Shown in pieces: positions 54,477 through 63,569 of a DNA stretch of 64,000 bases. Below the pieces are notes generated by a model. It had not been told where the DNA came from. It was given only the letters and a program-made list of their open reading frames with translations, and ran no database searches. Position 1 is the first letter of the stretch. Every line of letters begins with the position of its first letter. The position numbers and the translations under genes were made by a program. The stretch comes from Jaenimonas drosophilae (taxonomy: Eukaryota; Euglenozoa; Kinetoplastea; Trypanosomatida; Trypanosomatidae): assembly GCA_030849065.1 (NCBI GenBank), contig JASAON010001633.1, forward strand, positions 1 through 64,000, written 5' to 3'.

Positions 54477-56156
54477 ATGTCAAGGACGTTGTCACGTCCA
54501 TGTGTGAGTGTTTGCAGACTTGGAAGTGTGGTTTATACACCAACGCGCCTCCATGGCAGTCAGGCAAAGAAGGAGTCATCTCCGCATCGGAGAATACCCT
54601 CAGCCTTTCAACGTATGCGTACACTGTGGCTTGGCACAGACTCCGTCACCACACAACGTGCCACACTGCCTGAAGAAGTGAAGCCCCTCACACAGGTGAT
54701 GGACAAAGATTATCAGTTCGAAGCCCCGATTGAGATGCCACGCCGTTTGGTGGATCGCTGGTTTATTCCGGTGGTCACCACGACAACGCGAGTGGTTTCT
54801 TCAGAGGCTCCATCCATGCGTGCTGCAGAGCCAAAGGATGCCAAGACTGCCGCAAAGTCAGCAACTGAAAAGGCGGCCGCGTCTCTAGCAGCCACCACAT
54901 CAACAGCGGCGACTGCCAACACCAATAGCAACGGCAGCGATAGTGTAGGTGTAGAGCGCAAAGAACCTGCTGCGACGGCGACTCCCCCTCCTCCTGGTGC
55001 CGTCACGAGCGGAACTATACCACAAGCGCTCATTGATGGTCAGCGCCGCAAGAACAATGCCATCAAGAAGTTGTTGATGGCGTCCTTGGGGTCTGGCTTT
55101 GCCTCTGCTGGCATCCATAGTGATGGGGTACGCACCAGCTTCTCCTCCATGAACTACCAAACCTTGAAGCAGATTACTGGGCTGAAGCACATCCCACCAA
55201 AACTGGTGGTTTCATGCCTGCAGGCCCCTGGCAAGGCCTTCAACTGGATAGACATCTCCTCTCACCCCACCGCCACCTTGTCCGAGTACCGCGAAGCCAT
55301 CGTGGAGGTGCTGGAAGCACTTGGGGTAGATGCCTTGGCGGTGGAGGAAAGTGCAGAGTCGATGCTCCTGCCTCAGGTGACGGTGCTCAATCACAGTACG
55401 TGCCTCGTCCTTCGCTACGCCATTGAAGCACCGCCAAACAAGAGGATGGATAGCTTCCAGGACCTCACTAACCGATTCACCATGTACTTTACGGATAAGC
55501 AGATTCTTACTGTGCATCGCTCTCAGTGCACATTTGTGGAGGAGCTCAAGCGTACGTGGGGGACAACGATGGTGGAGGAGTCCCAGAACGATGGTCGTGC
55601 ACAGTTTCTTCTATACTACATTGTGCGAGAGACGGTGGGCACCTTCACCAAGGCCATTTCAAAGTGCATCATTGAGTTTGATCAGTACGAAGCGGGTCTC
55701 TTCACCACCAGTCGCAATCGATCTGCGCTGGCTCGGGAAATCTACCACATCAAACGACGTGCCGCAGTCTACGCTCGTGCGTTGAGGCTCACTCAAGATG
55801 CCTTTTCACACGCCGCGCTCTCCATGCGCATGCACAGCGTGAGCTCCCGATACCAAGAGGTGCAGCACGACCTATCCCACGTGGAATCGCTGGCGGAGGA
55901 GTTGAACGCGAATGCAGATTCTGTCCTCCAATTGCTCTTCCAGCTCTCTTCGTACCAAGTGAATGAGCTTATGCGCGTCCTAACACTCTTCAGTGCCTTC
56001 TTCATTCCACTGAGCTTCATTGCGTCAGCCTTTGGCATGAACTTTGAGAATATTCCGCTCCTGAAGCATCCCTATGGAGAATTCTACTGCGGAGGCATCA
56101 TGTGCTTCGTCGCTGGTGGCATCTTCCTGTGGTTCAAGGCGAAACACTTCATCTGA
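54477..56156 (+). CDS. CorA/Mrs2-family magnesium transporter, probably mitochondrial
   Basis: A 559-aa member of the CorA/Mrs2 family, the second in the window. Seen: an N-terminus of about 75 residues rich in Arg/Ser/Thr with almost no acidic residues (MSRTLSRPCVSVCRLGSVVY), which suits a mitochondrial presequence as in Mrs2; an Ala/Thr-rich linker at about 110-180; the CorA cytosolic domain from about 235 (KAFNWIDISSHPTATLSEYR); a long stalk helix; and two C-terminal membrane segments with the signature FGMN at 519-522 (LSFIASAFGMNFENIPLL), then GGIMCFVAGGIFLWF. Start: the frame opens with GTG at 54456; the first ATG, 54477, follows the poly-C/ACAG acceptor and is used. The internal Met at about codon 54702 (MDKDYQF) is an alternative. 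Confidence 0.88.
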   Translation: MSRTLSRPCVSVCRLGSVVYTPTRLHGSQAKKESSPHRRIPSAFQRMRTLWLGTDSVTTQRATLPEEVKPLTQVMDKDYQFEAPIEMPRRLVDRWFIPVVTTTTRVVSSEAPSMRAAEPKDAKTAAKSATEKAAASLAATTSTAATANTNSNGSDSVGVERKEPAATATPPPPGAVTSGTIPQALIDGQRRKNNAIKKLLMASLGSGFASAGIHSDGVRTSFSSMNYQTLKQITGLKHIPPKLVVSCLQAPGKAFNWIDISSHPTATLSEYREAIVEVLEALGVDALAVEESAESMLLPQVTVLNHSTCLVLRYAIEAPPNKRMDSFQDLTNRFTMYFTDKQILTVHRSQCTFVEELKRTWGTTMVEESQNDGRAQFLLYYIVRETVGTFTKAISKCIIEFDQYEAGLFTTSRNRSALAREIYHIKRRAAVYARALRLTQDAFSHAALSMRMHSVSSRYQEVQHDLSHVESLAEELNANADSVLQLLFQLSSYQVNELMRVLTLFSAFFIPLSFIASAFGMNFENIPLLKHPYGEFYCGGIMCFVAGGIFLWFKAKHFI

Positions 56157-56291
56157 GATCGTCTTCTCGTGACCGGTGGGAGGAAGAGATGAACTTGTTC
56201 TGCTTCAAACAAAACTCTGTACGTCTGGTAGATCTTCACGAACAACTCTAATGACACGACTGCATCAATACAATCTATTCTCTCTTTCGCC

Positions 56292-57539
56292 ATGTTTCAC
56301 GTTGATTTAGGTGCGGAAAACGGGTGCCGCCCACGAGTGTATTTGATCAGAATGCTGCAGCACACCCGCCTGGCTCGGTGTATCGGGAAAGAGCTCTATG
56401 GTGCGAACTCATCGCTTCCGTCGGATTTTTTTGCCTGTTGCAAAAAAGAATTCAACATGATTCTTCACGTTGACACGTACATTGGCACGCGCAGCTCGCA
56501 GCAGCGTGGGCTTTTCTTCAAGGGGAAGAAGAATAACGACATGAGTGCCGATGTACGTGGGCGAGTAATAACTTCCACATGCATTGAGCCGAATGAGGTC
56601 ATTGCCACCATTCCATTAGCTTCCTTGTACACGGCTGAAAACATCCGCCACCGTCCACATGCGCTGCCGGATGTCACTGTGGAGGATGTTCGGAATGCCA
56701 TTCCCGATGACGAGTTCAAACTGATGGCTCCACAGTACTACATGGGATTGCAGATGAGCGCGATATTGAATGAGCTCCCGGACATCTCACGCGCTCATGA
56801 CGTGGAGAAGCTAAACAGCATCTCCGAGGAGTTGCGCACTGGCGTCTTTCCGTGGGCACGTATGCTGGACGATGAGGACTTCAATGAAGAGTTTGTGTCG
56901 GGCATGTACAGCATGGCGCTGGACAGCTGGCAGCGGACAAGCTTCAACGAGATGACCACCAAGTTCCATCGTGGGCTATCAGCCATTCACAGCCGTCTTC
57001 ACCCTCCCTTTAAGGTGGATCACTTCCGCCGCATTACACGTCTGGTGCTCGCGAGGGCGGAGCACCTGCCACCGCTGGACTACTACGATGGCAGTCTGTG
57101 GCTGAGACGGATGAGACGCAGTGTGCGCCGACTGCGACGCCAGCCCGACCCGAGTGTATTGGCCCTCGTCCCCTACTTGGACCTCATCAACCACAGCAAC
57201 CGTCCGAACTGTGGGATACAAATTGGCCCATCACGCCACCTAAACGGGAAGGGGGCCATCACCATCCACGCTCTCGCACGCATTGAACCCGGCCGCGAGA
57301 TTTGCCGACACTACAACTTTGCCCTGAGTAGGCCAAACGCCTTGTTCCGCTACGGCTTCCTCCCATTTGACCTAATCTCTATTGTGGAGCAGAACGCCGT
57401 CAATGAACACTTGGAGAAGGAGCGGCACATGTTTGCACCCCCAGGGGAGGCTGCTGTGGAGGCATTCCGGCGTGAAGAAGAACAGCTGGAGAATCTGGAG
57501 AAGCTCTTCAAGGCTCAGCCAACCTCAAAGGGTAAGTGA
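56292..57539 (+). CDS. SET-domain methyltransferase, Rubisco-LSMT/SETD3-like
   Basis: A 415-aa protein with a split SET domain. Family role: S-adenosylmethionine-dependent lysine or histidine methylation of non-histone proteins. Seen: N-terminal SET half from about residue 80 (GRVITSTCIEPNEVIATIPL), a helical insert of about 150 residues, then LVPYLDLINHSNRPNCGIQI with the NHSN motif at 300-303, GREICRHYNFALSRPNALFRYGFL with the catalytic-type Tyr341, and a short acidic C-terminal helix in place of the full Rubisco-LSMT substrate-binding domain. The target is unknown. Start uncertain: ATG 56292 is the first; Met55 (codon 56457-56459) begins a sequence (MILHVDTYIGTRSSQQRGLF) closer to the SET domain and could be the true start. 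Confidence 0.85.
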   Translation: MFHVDLGAENGCRPRVYLIRMLQHTRLARCIGKELYGANSSLPSDFFACCKKEFNMILHVDTYIGTRSSQQRGLFFKGKKNNDMSADVRGRVITSTCIEPNEVIATIPLASLYTAENIRHRPHALPDVTVEDVRNAIPDDEFKLMAPQYYMGLQMSAILNELPDISRAHDVEKLNSISEELRTGVFPWARMLDDEDFNEEFVSGMYSMALDSWQRTSFNEMTTKFHRGLSAIHSRLHPPFKVDHFRRITRLVLARAEHLPPLDYYDGSLWLRRMRRSVRRLRRQPDPSVLALVPYLDLINHSNRPNCGIQIGPSRHLNGKGAITIHALARIEPGREICRHYNFALSRPNALFRYGFLPFDLISIVEQNAVNEHLEKERHMFAPPGEAAVEAFRREEEQLENLEKLFKAQPTSKGK

Positions 57540-57676
57540 TTTCTGCGCTTGTGTTGTTGTTGTTGTTGGCCTAGCAGTACTCACATGTTCCTTGAATGCT
57601 GTGTAGGGACGCACTGGTGCTCTAAACACCTCAAAAGCTGTTACTTCTTTGTGGCAATTCATCTGTTTCTTGTCAT

Positions 57677-57735
57677 ACACTTTCCTCTTTCTCACGTCCT
57701 TCTCCTCAACCCTGTCTTGTGCCCACACTCCACAG
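57677..57735 (+). promoter_or_regulatory. Spliced-leader acceptor for UFC1
   Basis: Pyrimidine-rich from TACACTTTCCTCTTTCTCACG through CTTGTGCCCACACTCCACAG, AG at 57734-57735, 35 bases before the ATG at 57771. It excludes the 74-codon upstream extension. Confidence 0.7.
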
Positions 57736-57770
57736 CTGTGGACGTTGTCAGTGTAGAACTCTTGGTCATT

Positions 57771-58265
57771 ATGGAACCATCTGTAAAGGAAAGCGTAAAG
57801 CGCATTCCGCTGCTCAAGACGAAGGCCGGCCCGAGGGATGGCGATCAATGGACGCAGCGACTCAAGGAGGAGTACGCATCACTCATTACCTACGTTGAGA
57901 ACAACAAGGCGAACGATGCGCATTGGTTCCAACTAGAGAGCAACCCGCAGGGAACGCGGTGGTACGGCACCTGCTGGACATTCTACAAGAGCGAGAAGTA
58001 CGTGTTTGAGGTGAACTTTGATATCCCCGTGACCTACCCACAAGCACCTCCAGAGATTGCCCTGCCAGAGCTGGAAGGGAAGACGGTGAAGATGTACCGC
58101 GGAGGAAAAATTTGCATGACAACGCACTTCTTTCCACTGTGGACGCGGAATGTGCCCTACTTTGGCATTAGCCACGCCCTTGCCTTGGGCTTGGGCCCGT
58201 GGCTATCCATTGAGGTACCTGCCATGGTAGAGGAAGGATTCCTTAAGCCTGAGCAAGCCGCCTAA
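57771..58265 (+). CDS. UFC1: Ufm1-conjugating enzyme UFC1
   Basis: A 164-aa E2-like enzyme. Role: accepts UFM1 from the E1 UBA5 as a thioester and works with UFL1 to modify targets, in animals mainly ribosomal uL24 at the ER. The protein is collinear with human UFC1 (167 aa): [71 protein letters not shown] and [13 protein letters not shown], with the catalytic Cys115 matching the family cysteine. [13 protein letters not shown] follows. All core positions look intact, so an active enzyme is expected. Start 57771 matches the family N-terminus and follows a strong acceptor; only 231 bases separate it from the SET gene's stop. Confidence 0.96.
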   Translation: MEPSVKESVKRIPLLKTKAGPRDGDQWTQRLKEEYASLITYVENNKANDAHWFQLESNPQGTRWYGTCWTFYKSEKYVFEVNFDIPVTYPQAPPEIALPELEGKTVKMYRGGKICMTTHFFPLWTRNVPYFGISHALALGLGPWLSIEVPAMVEEGFLKPEQAA

Positions 58266-58543
58266 TCGTACCGAGCTAGCCTTCCCTTTCACCCACAAGC
58301 AATCATATGTGCCTCTTTCTGCGACTTGTGTGCCAAGGAGTATTTCATCGATGTTCCAATGCAAACTCCTTCATCTTTCTTGCTTCCAATCTTCATTGTT
58401 TGTATTTACCACATCTACTCCATAAAAGTACAGCTGCAGTGGTTTTGAGTAGGAGCATCCTCCCTCTACCCCTCCCGAAGATTCCTCGCAAAGCACGTAC
58501 TAGGTGGCGTGTATGAGCTCATTGTGGGGACAAGCTCAAGAAG

Positions 58544-59890
58544 ATGGTGGCCGAAACAGCCTTGTATGACACTCTGGGGATTACCCCAAGTGCCTCAGCA
58601 CAGGAGATCAAGACGGCGTACCGGAAAATGGCGCTTAAGTACCACCCCGACAAGAATAATGGAGATGAGTCCGCCGCAGAGAAGTTCAAGAAGATTTCCG
58701 AAGCGTACGAGATACTTGGTGATGAAGACAAGCGGAAACAATATGATACCTATGGTAAGGAGAGGGCCATGAACGGTGCAGGAGGTGGACCTGGGTTTCC
58801 ATCTGGGGTTGATCCCATGGATATCTTCCAACAGTTTTTCAACTTTGGTGGCGGTGGCCGTAGTGGTGGTGGCGGTGCCGCCAATCAGGCGCGACAAAAG
58901 AGGAAACCAAAACTCACAGCCATTGTGTTGCAGTGCTCTCTTGAGGAGTTGTACTGCGGCACGACCAAGGTACTTGAGATTGAGCGATTGCGTCTCTGCC
59001 CTCAATGTAAGGGCCACGGTACGGCGAATGGAAAGCCGGTTCCTAACTGCCGTATGTGTGGAGGTCATGGAATACGCCAGCAGCGGTTGCGACTTCCAAG
59101 TGGGCAAGTTATTCTTCAACAGGCTCAGTGCTCGGCGTGTCGTGGAACAGGGAAGTCAGACAATATTCATCCCTGCCCTCGTTGTTCCTCATCGACGCTC
59201 GCAGGAGGAGTGAAGGGGGTCGTGATGCGTCGCCATCGTGTGCAAGTGGTCATCGAGCCTGGCACGGAAGATTCTGATTCCTACAGCTTTCCGAATGAAG
59301 GTGATGAAGTTCCTAACTACGATGAGCCCGGCGATATCATTGTGGTTGTTGAGGAGTTGGCACACCCCAACTTCCGTCGACTGAATGGAAACGACTTGAT
59401 TCTTCTAAACTGCAGCATTCCGCTGTCCTTCTTGTTTCAGCCAAAATGCGAGATTCCCGTGGAGCTACTTGATGGACGCATTGTGCGCCTTGCCGCGCCG
59501 ATGCTATCCACTGGACCTCAATTTTTACTCTCGTCGCAGCACGCCTTCACTGTCGTAGGTGAGGGCATGCCCGTGAAGGGCAAATCAGGAGAGAAGGGTA
59601 AGCTCGTCATTGTGGTTCATGTTCGCTTTCCAAAATCGTTATCAGCCAAGCAGCAGGACCAAATTTGTTCGGCTCTTGGCCACCAACCACAGCCGCATTC
59701 CTCTGACGTCAAGGAGGTGATACTGCGACCCTATCACGGAGAGACACTTGGCTCCCTCTACGTGGACCCCAAATCGGGAAACGCCACGAACATATCTCCG
59801 CCCAAGAATAAAAAGGACACTCCCAAACAGGCAGGCGCCAAGCCTCGCTTTGCCTTCGCCAGCTCATCCTCCGGGTGCCAACAACAGTAG
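58544..59890 (+). CDS. Type I (DnaJ/Ydj1-like) J-domain co-chaperone
   Basis: A 448-aa Hsp40. Role: stimulates Hsp70 ATPase and delivers clients. Seen: J domain at about residues 4-72 with the HPD motif at 34-36 (YHPDKN), a Gly-rich linker (GGGGRSGGGGA), a zinc-binding region at 152-214 with CPQCKGHG, CRMCGGHG, CSACRGTG and a degenerate fourth repeat CPRCSSSTL that keeps both cysteines but loses the glycines, then the C-terminal substrate-binding barrels (YSFPNEGDEVPNYDEPGD). The end (SSSGCQQQ) has no CaaX box, unlike Ydj1, so membrane farnesylation is not predicted. The ATG at 58544 directly begins the J domain (MVAETALYDTLGITP). Several paralogues exist in trypanosomatids, so no symbol is given. 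Confidence 0.94.
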   Translation: MVAETALYDTLGITPSASAQEIKTAYRKMALKYHPDKNNGDESAAEKFKKISEAYEILGDEDKRKQYDTYGKERAMNGAGGGPGFPSGVDPMDIFQQFFNFGGGGRSGGGGAANQARQKRKPKLTAIVLQCSLEELYCGTTKVLEIERLRLCPQCKGHGTANGKPVPNCRMCGGHGIRQQRLRLPSGQVILQQAQCSACRGTGKSDNIHPCPRCSSSTLAGGVKGVVMRRHRVQVVIEPGTEDSDSYSFPNEGDEVPNYDEPGDIIVVVEELAHPNFRRLNGNDLILLNCSIPLSFLFQPKCEIPVELLDGRIVRLAAPMLSTGPQFLLSSQHAFTVVGEGMPVKGKSGEKGKLVIVVHVRFPKSLSAKQQDQICSALGHQPQPHSSDVKEVILRPYHGETLGSLYVDPKSGNATNISPPKNKKDTPKQAGAKPRFAFASSSSGCQQQ

Positions 59891-60206
59891 GGCTCGTACT
59901 GGTAGCCCACAACGCAATGTTATTGGGTGGCATGCTGCCCCTGAGGACACCAAAGACTGCCCACTCTGTTATCAGGGAGTTGCTACTGAGACAGTATGTG
60001 CAGTACCCCACACCAAAAGCTCTATTTGTGCTTTCTTCTTTCTATACTCATCGTTTTGATAGCGCCGCCACACTCAAGGAAAAACACATAAGGAACGGAC
60101 TCTATAACCTCACAACATACCTGTGGTAGGAACGCCGTGGTGGTTGTATCTGTGCTGAAGCAACGTCCTTCGCACTATCGAGCTCGTTGGATAATCTGCA
60201 AACAAC
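59891..60206. other. Intergenic spacer upstream of OCRL-like gene
   Basis: 316 bases. Pyrimidine-rich TTCTTCTTTCTATACTC near 60031-60052 with candidate AG at 60062 (GATAG). No gene. Confidence 0.5.
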
Positions 60207-62546
60207 ATGTTTGCAGGTCTCCCTAAGAAGTACCCCAGCGCGGCGTGGAAGCATCCTGCTGATGTCTTTGTTGGATACACCGGCCCTTGGCAGGAGGCAG
60301 CACGACAGACAGCTATCACTAGTCGTGAGGAGGCGTGGGCAGCCTTTGAACTGCAGTATTATGAGAACTTCTTTACTACCATCGAGGATCTTACGGTAAG
60401 TGTCACCACCTTCAATGCGGGATCGAAGAAGCCCAACCTGCCCATGCAGCAGTTGGTTGAGCTCGTTTCCGTGGATGACCAGGGTCGTAGTGTTCCCGTT
60501 GATTTAATAGTGCTGAGCTTTCAGGAGATTGACATGAGCACGGCGGCTATGCTTCGCGAGGAAACGGAGGCATCTATGCCGTGGATCGCCGCCGCCAACG
60601 CGGCCATTGGCGCCGATGACAACGTTCAGGGCTCCTCACCCTACTTCGCCCTGCCAACACGGCAGTTGGTGGGTATTCTTTTATGCGTCTACGTCCGACG
60701 TGAGCTGCTTCCTTACGTACGTGAGCACTCTGTGTCGACGGTGGCAACAGGAGCACTAGGCAGCATCGGCAACAAAGGGGCTGTAGGTCTTCACTTGGTC
60801 ATCCATCGTACGAGTATCTGCTGCATTGCTGCCCATCTTGCAGCCGGCCACAGCAACGTTCGCAAGCGCAATGAAGACATCAACAACATCTTTCAAAGCA
60901 TGGACTTCAACGCTGCACGTCGGGCCGATATGGGATCGACGAGCGGTGCCTTGCAGTACCCAGAGCTTCTTCCACTCACCCATGATTGGACCATTGTTGC
61001 CGGTGACCTCAACTACCGTGTCAATTTAACCTATGAAAAGGCCCTCAACCTCATTCAGGCAAACGACGTGACACAACTGCTCAAGTATGACCAGTTCGAA
61101 GCGGAACTGAGCCACGTCCCCACCCCATGGGCAGGCTTCATTTGCCCCAAGCCCGACTTCCTGCCAACATACCGCTTTGACATCGGAACCGATCGCTACG
61201 ACACCAGTGAGAAGCGGCGCATCCCCAGTTTCACTGATCGCATTGGCTTTCACCCGCGCAAAGTAGAGCATCAATCACATCTGTGCCTCCGCAAGTGGGG
61301 CAGCCTTCAGGCCATCCGCTGCAGCGATCATAAACCCGTGCAGGCGGTGGCCCGACTGTCGATGCGTGTTGAGAACCCTGATTCGTTGAAGCAGTACTAC
61401 GCCTCTCTTCTCTCTGGAATCCGCGAGCGAGGCTACGAGGTGGGCTCGCAGTGTAGCATTGACTGCTCCACCACGAACCTTGATTTTGGCACCATTCAGT
61501 TCTGCAAGCCAGAGAGCAGCCGTGAGTTGGTCATCACCAACACTGGAGCGTGTGTGGCTGTGGTTCGGGTACTTCGGCTGGTAGAAGGGGAGACCACAGC
61601 AACAGCTGACGGCATGTGGCTTCGTGTTTCTCCACAGGAGTTCGCCCTTCTTCCTGGGGAGTCGGAGGTGGTCTCTCTGCGCACCGAGCTGCACCCACGG
61701 TGTCTTCCGTGGCTGTCGAGGTGGAAGCCAGGGCGAGGCACGACAGCGGTTGGACTCACCGCACGGTTGATGCTGTGCGTGCGGAATGGCAGTGACCAGG
61801 TGGTAAAGTGTGGGGCTGTGCTGCTTCCTAGCATATTTGGCAACAGCCTCGAGAACATTGCTGCGCTCCACGAGCATCCGTGCATGGAGGCCTACGGACT
61901 CAACGCTGGCGATCTCGTCCGAGACATCGACGAGGATGAGGAGCGCGCCAATCTTGCCAGAAGTCCTGCTGTGCCGAAGGAATTTTGGTACTTGGTGGAT
62001 GCCATCACCCGCAACCCACGTGTGCCTGGGCTCTTTGTTACCCCGCCCAATGACCACAGTGTGACGGAGGAGGTGGCGGAGTACCTCATCCGCCACAACG
62101 ACACCATCCCGGACGAGTTCGATGTCTTGGCCACCGCTGAGTGTCTCTACGCGTTGCTGGAGAGCCTTCAAGAACCTGTGATTCCGTTCCGAGAATACCA
62201 GGCAGCTTTGACAGCGGGCAAGTCACGTGCCAAGGCCTTGGCCTTCATTCAGACCCTTCCCGTGCTTCATGGCAACCTGTGGATCTTCATGATGTCAATG
62301 CTTAACTACCTTCTGCGCCCGGAACACGTCCGCTGCAATGGTCTTACTCCAAGCGAACTGGCTCGGGTGTTTGCAGAGGTTCTTCTTGACCGGCCCCGCG
62401 ACGTAGAAGGGGACGACCCTATGATGAAGGGCCGAGGTGAAAATCACGTCAATATGAAGGCTCGCCAAATCTCAGAGCGTGAGTCAGAGGAAGCGACTGC
62501 GTTGGTATTGCAGTTTCTGGACCCTCCGGTTGACTTGGCGCGCTAA
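60207..62546 (+). CDS. Inositol polyphosphate 5-phosphatase, OCRL/INPP5B-like
   Basis: A 779-aa protein with the full OCRL layout after the PH domain. Reaction: removal of the 5-phosphate of PI(4,5)P2 and relatives on endosomal or Golgi membranes. Seen: 5-phosphatase domain at about residues 65-395 with TFNAGSKKP, VLSFQEIDM, GNKGAVGLHL, GDLNYR at 266-271, PSFTDRIGF and SDHKPV at 373-378; an ASH (immunoglobulin-like) domain at about 415-530 (LDFGTIQFCKPESSRELVITNTG); and a C-terminal RhoGAP-like domain at about 595-775 (VPGLFVTPPNDHSV, FDVLATAECLYALLESLQEP). The RhoGAP arginine finger is absent (LFVTPP), as in human OCRL. No clathrin box or PH domain is obvious. The ATG at 60207 is the first in frame. 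Confidence 0.93.
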   Translation: MFAGLPKKYPSAAWKHPADVFVGYTGPWQEAARQTAITSREEAWAAFELQYYENFFTTIEDLTVSVTTFNAGSKKPNLPMQQLVELVSVDDQGRSVPVDLIVLSFQEIDMSTAAMLREETEASMPWIAAANAAIGADDNVQGSSPYFALPTRQLVGILLCVYVRRELLPYVREHSVSTVATGALGSIGNKGAVGLHLVIHRTSICCIAAHLAAGHSNVRKRNEDINNIFQSMDFNAARRADMGSTSGALQYPELLPLTHDWTIVAGDLNYRVNLTYEKALNLIQANDVTQLLKYDQFEAELSHVPTPWAGFICPKPDFLPTYRFDIGTDRYDTSEKRRIPSFTDRIGFHPRKVEHQSHLCLRKWGSLQAIRCSDHKPVQAVARLSMRVENPDSLKQYYASLLSGIRERGYEVGSQCSIDCSTTNLDFGTIQFCKPESSRELVITNTGACVAVVRVLRLVEGETTATADGMWLRVSPQEFALLPGESEVVSLRTELHPRCLPWLSRWKPGRGTTAVGLTARLMLCVRNGSDQVVKCGAVLLPSIFGNSLENIAALHEHPCMEAYGLNAGDLVRDIDEDEERANLARSPAVPKEFWYLVDAITRNPRVPGLFVTPPNDHSVTEEVAEYLIRHNDTIPDEFDVLATAECLYALLESLQEPVIPFREYQAALTAGKSRAKALAFIQTLPVLHGNLWIFMMSMLNYLLRPEHVRCNGLTPSELARVFAEVLLDRPRDVEGDDPMMKGRGENHVNMKARQISERESEEATALVLQFLDPPVDLAR

Positions 62547-62744
62547 GACCCCACCAACAACACCTCGTACTACACGACAGACCGTGAGTACAACGTGGAC
62601 GTGCTCCTAGCCCACTGACTTACACCTCTGTCGGCCCTTATTTGTTCCATTTGCTCACTGTTGCGTCTTCTACCCCTCTACACGAGAAACAAACAGTGGT
62701 ATGTGGCCGCTTACATGACGCAGGTCATGTGCCTGTTGCTGTCC

Positions 62745-62810
62745 TTCGTCTTTACCTCCAACGTGCACTTGTTCTTCCGCCCTCTTTTTTTTCCCTTGCA
62801 CTCGTGAAAG
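62745..62810 (+). promoter_or_regulatory. Spliced-leader acceptor for P2 copy 1
   Basis: Pyrimidine-rich stretch ending CTTTTTTTTCCCTTGCACTCG and AG at 62809-62810, 31 bases before the ATG at 62842. Confidence 0.6.
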
Positions 62811-62841
62811 TTCAACAAGCCATTGAAACAAGCATCTAATC

Positions 62842-63171
62842 ATGTCCATGAAGTACCTCGCTGCGTACGCCCTGGCGTCTCTCTCCAAGCCCACCCCCTC
62901 CCAGGCGGATGTGGAGGCCATCTGCAAGGCCGTCAACGTGCCCGTGGAGAAGGACACCCTCGCCTTCGTGATGGAGAGCATCGCCCAGCGCGATGTGGCC
63001 ACCCTCATTGCTGAGGGCGCCTCCAAGATGACCTCCATGGCCGCCTCTGCTGCCCCCGCCGCCGCTGGTGCCGCCGCCCCCGCTGCTGGTGGTGCTGCCG
63101 CTCCCGCCAAGAAGGCCGAGAAGGTTGAGGAGGAGGAGGACGACGAGATGGGCTTCGGTCTCTTTGACTAA
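62842..63171 (+). CDS. RPP2: 60S acidic ribosomal protein P2 (copy 1)
   Basis: A 109-aa acidic P-protein of the ribosomal stalk. Role: P1/P2 dimers on P0 recruit and activate elongation factors. Seen: helical N-terminal domain (MKYLAAYALASLSKPTPSQA) starting with the P2-type MxYLAAY, an Ala/Gly-rich hinge at about 70-90, and the C-terminal EEEEDDEMGFGLFD tail. N-terminal form assigns P2 rather than P1. Strong codon bias (C/G third positions) suits a highly expressed gene. A second copy at 63570 encodes an identical protein; the two 330-base coding regions differ at one synonymous site, by my reading (TTT versus TTC in the penultimate Phe codon). Confidence 0.97.
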   Translation: MSMKYLAAYALASLSKPTPSQADVEAICKAVNVPVEKDTLAFVMESIAQRDVATLIAEGASKMTSMAASAAPAAAGAAAPAAGGAAAPAKKAEKVEEEEDDEMGFGLFD

Positions 63172-63569
63172 GTACGGAGATACTGTGCAATCGCAGCATC
63201 ATAAAATAGGAGTGGTTTTCTTTGTAACATTGGTGGTAGGGGTGTTCTTCAAGTGTGTTTGTGCGCAGCGCAGAGTGCACCCACTACCTGCCCCACTTCT
63301 CCACAACTAATGGCGTCCGTGCGTGATCTTCCACTATCCTCCTTCTCTGTAACGGAGAGAGGCAATGTTGTGGAGGTCCGCGGAAGCTGTCAAATGGATG
63401 AAACCTTTGCTATTTGTCATCCTCTCCCACAACTGAGTTGGAGGGTGAGGGACTGACTTCCACTCACACTGAACTTCTGCCGTTTGAAACATCAGCATCA
63501 TATCATATTCCTCCTTTTTCTATCTTTAACTCTCTACAGCTCGAAAGTTCCGTACATTCGCACCTCATC
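63172..63569. other. Spacer between the two P2 genes
   Basis: 398 bases, not repeated downstream of copy 2 or upstream of copy 1 as far as visible. Contains a 48-codon ATG ORF (63310-63456) with no recognisable feature. Acceptor for copy 2 is given separately. Confidence 0.5.
63509..63539 (+). promoter_or_regulatory. Spliced-leader acceptor for P2 copy 2
   Basis: TTCCTCCTTTTTCTATCTTTAACTCTCTACAG, AG at 63538-63539, 30 bases before the ATG at 63570. The sequence is unlike that of copy 1, but AG-to-ATG spacing is the same. Confidence 0.7.

Noticed and set aside
57549..57770. N-terminal extension of UFC1 with a membrane-like stretch
   Set aside because: Again translated pyrimidine-rich DNA upstream of the acceptor at 57735; UFC1 proteins begin where the 57771 ATG does.
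63310..63456. 48-codon ORF between the P2 genes
   Set aside because: No family likeness and it lies in the probable 3' UTR of copy 1; there is no separate acceptor just upstream.
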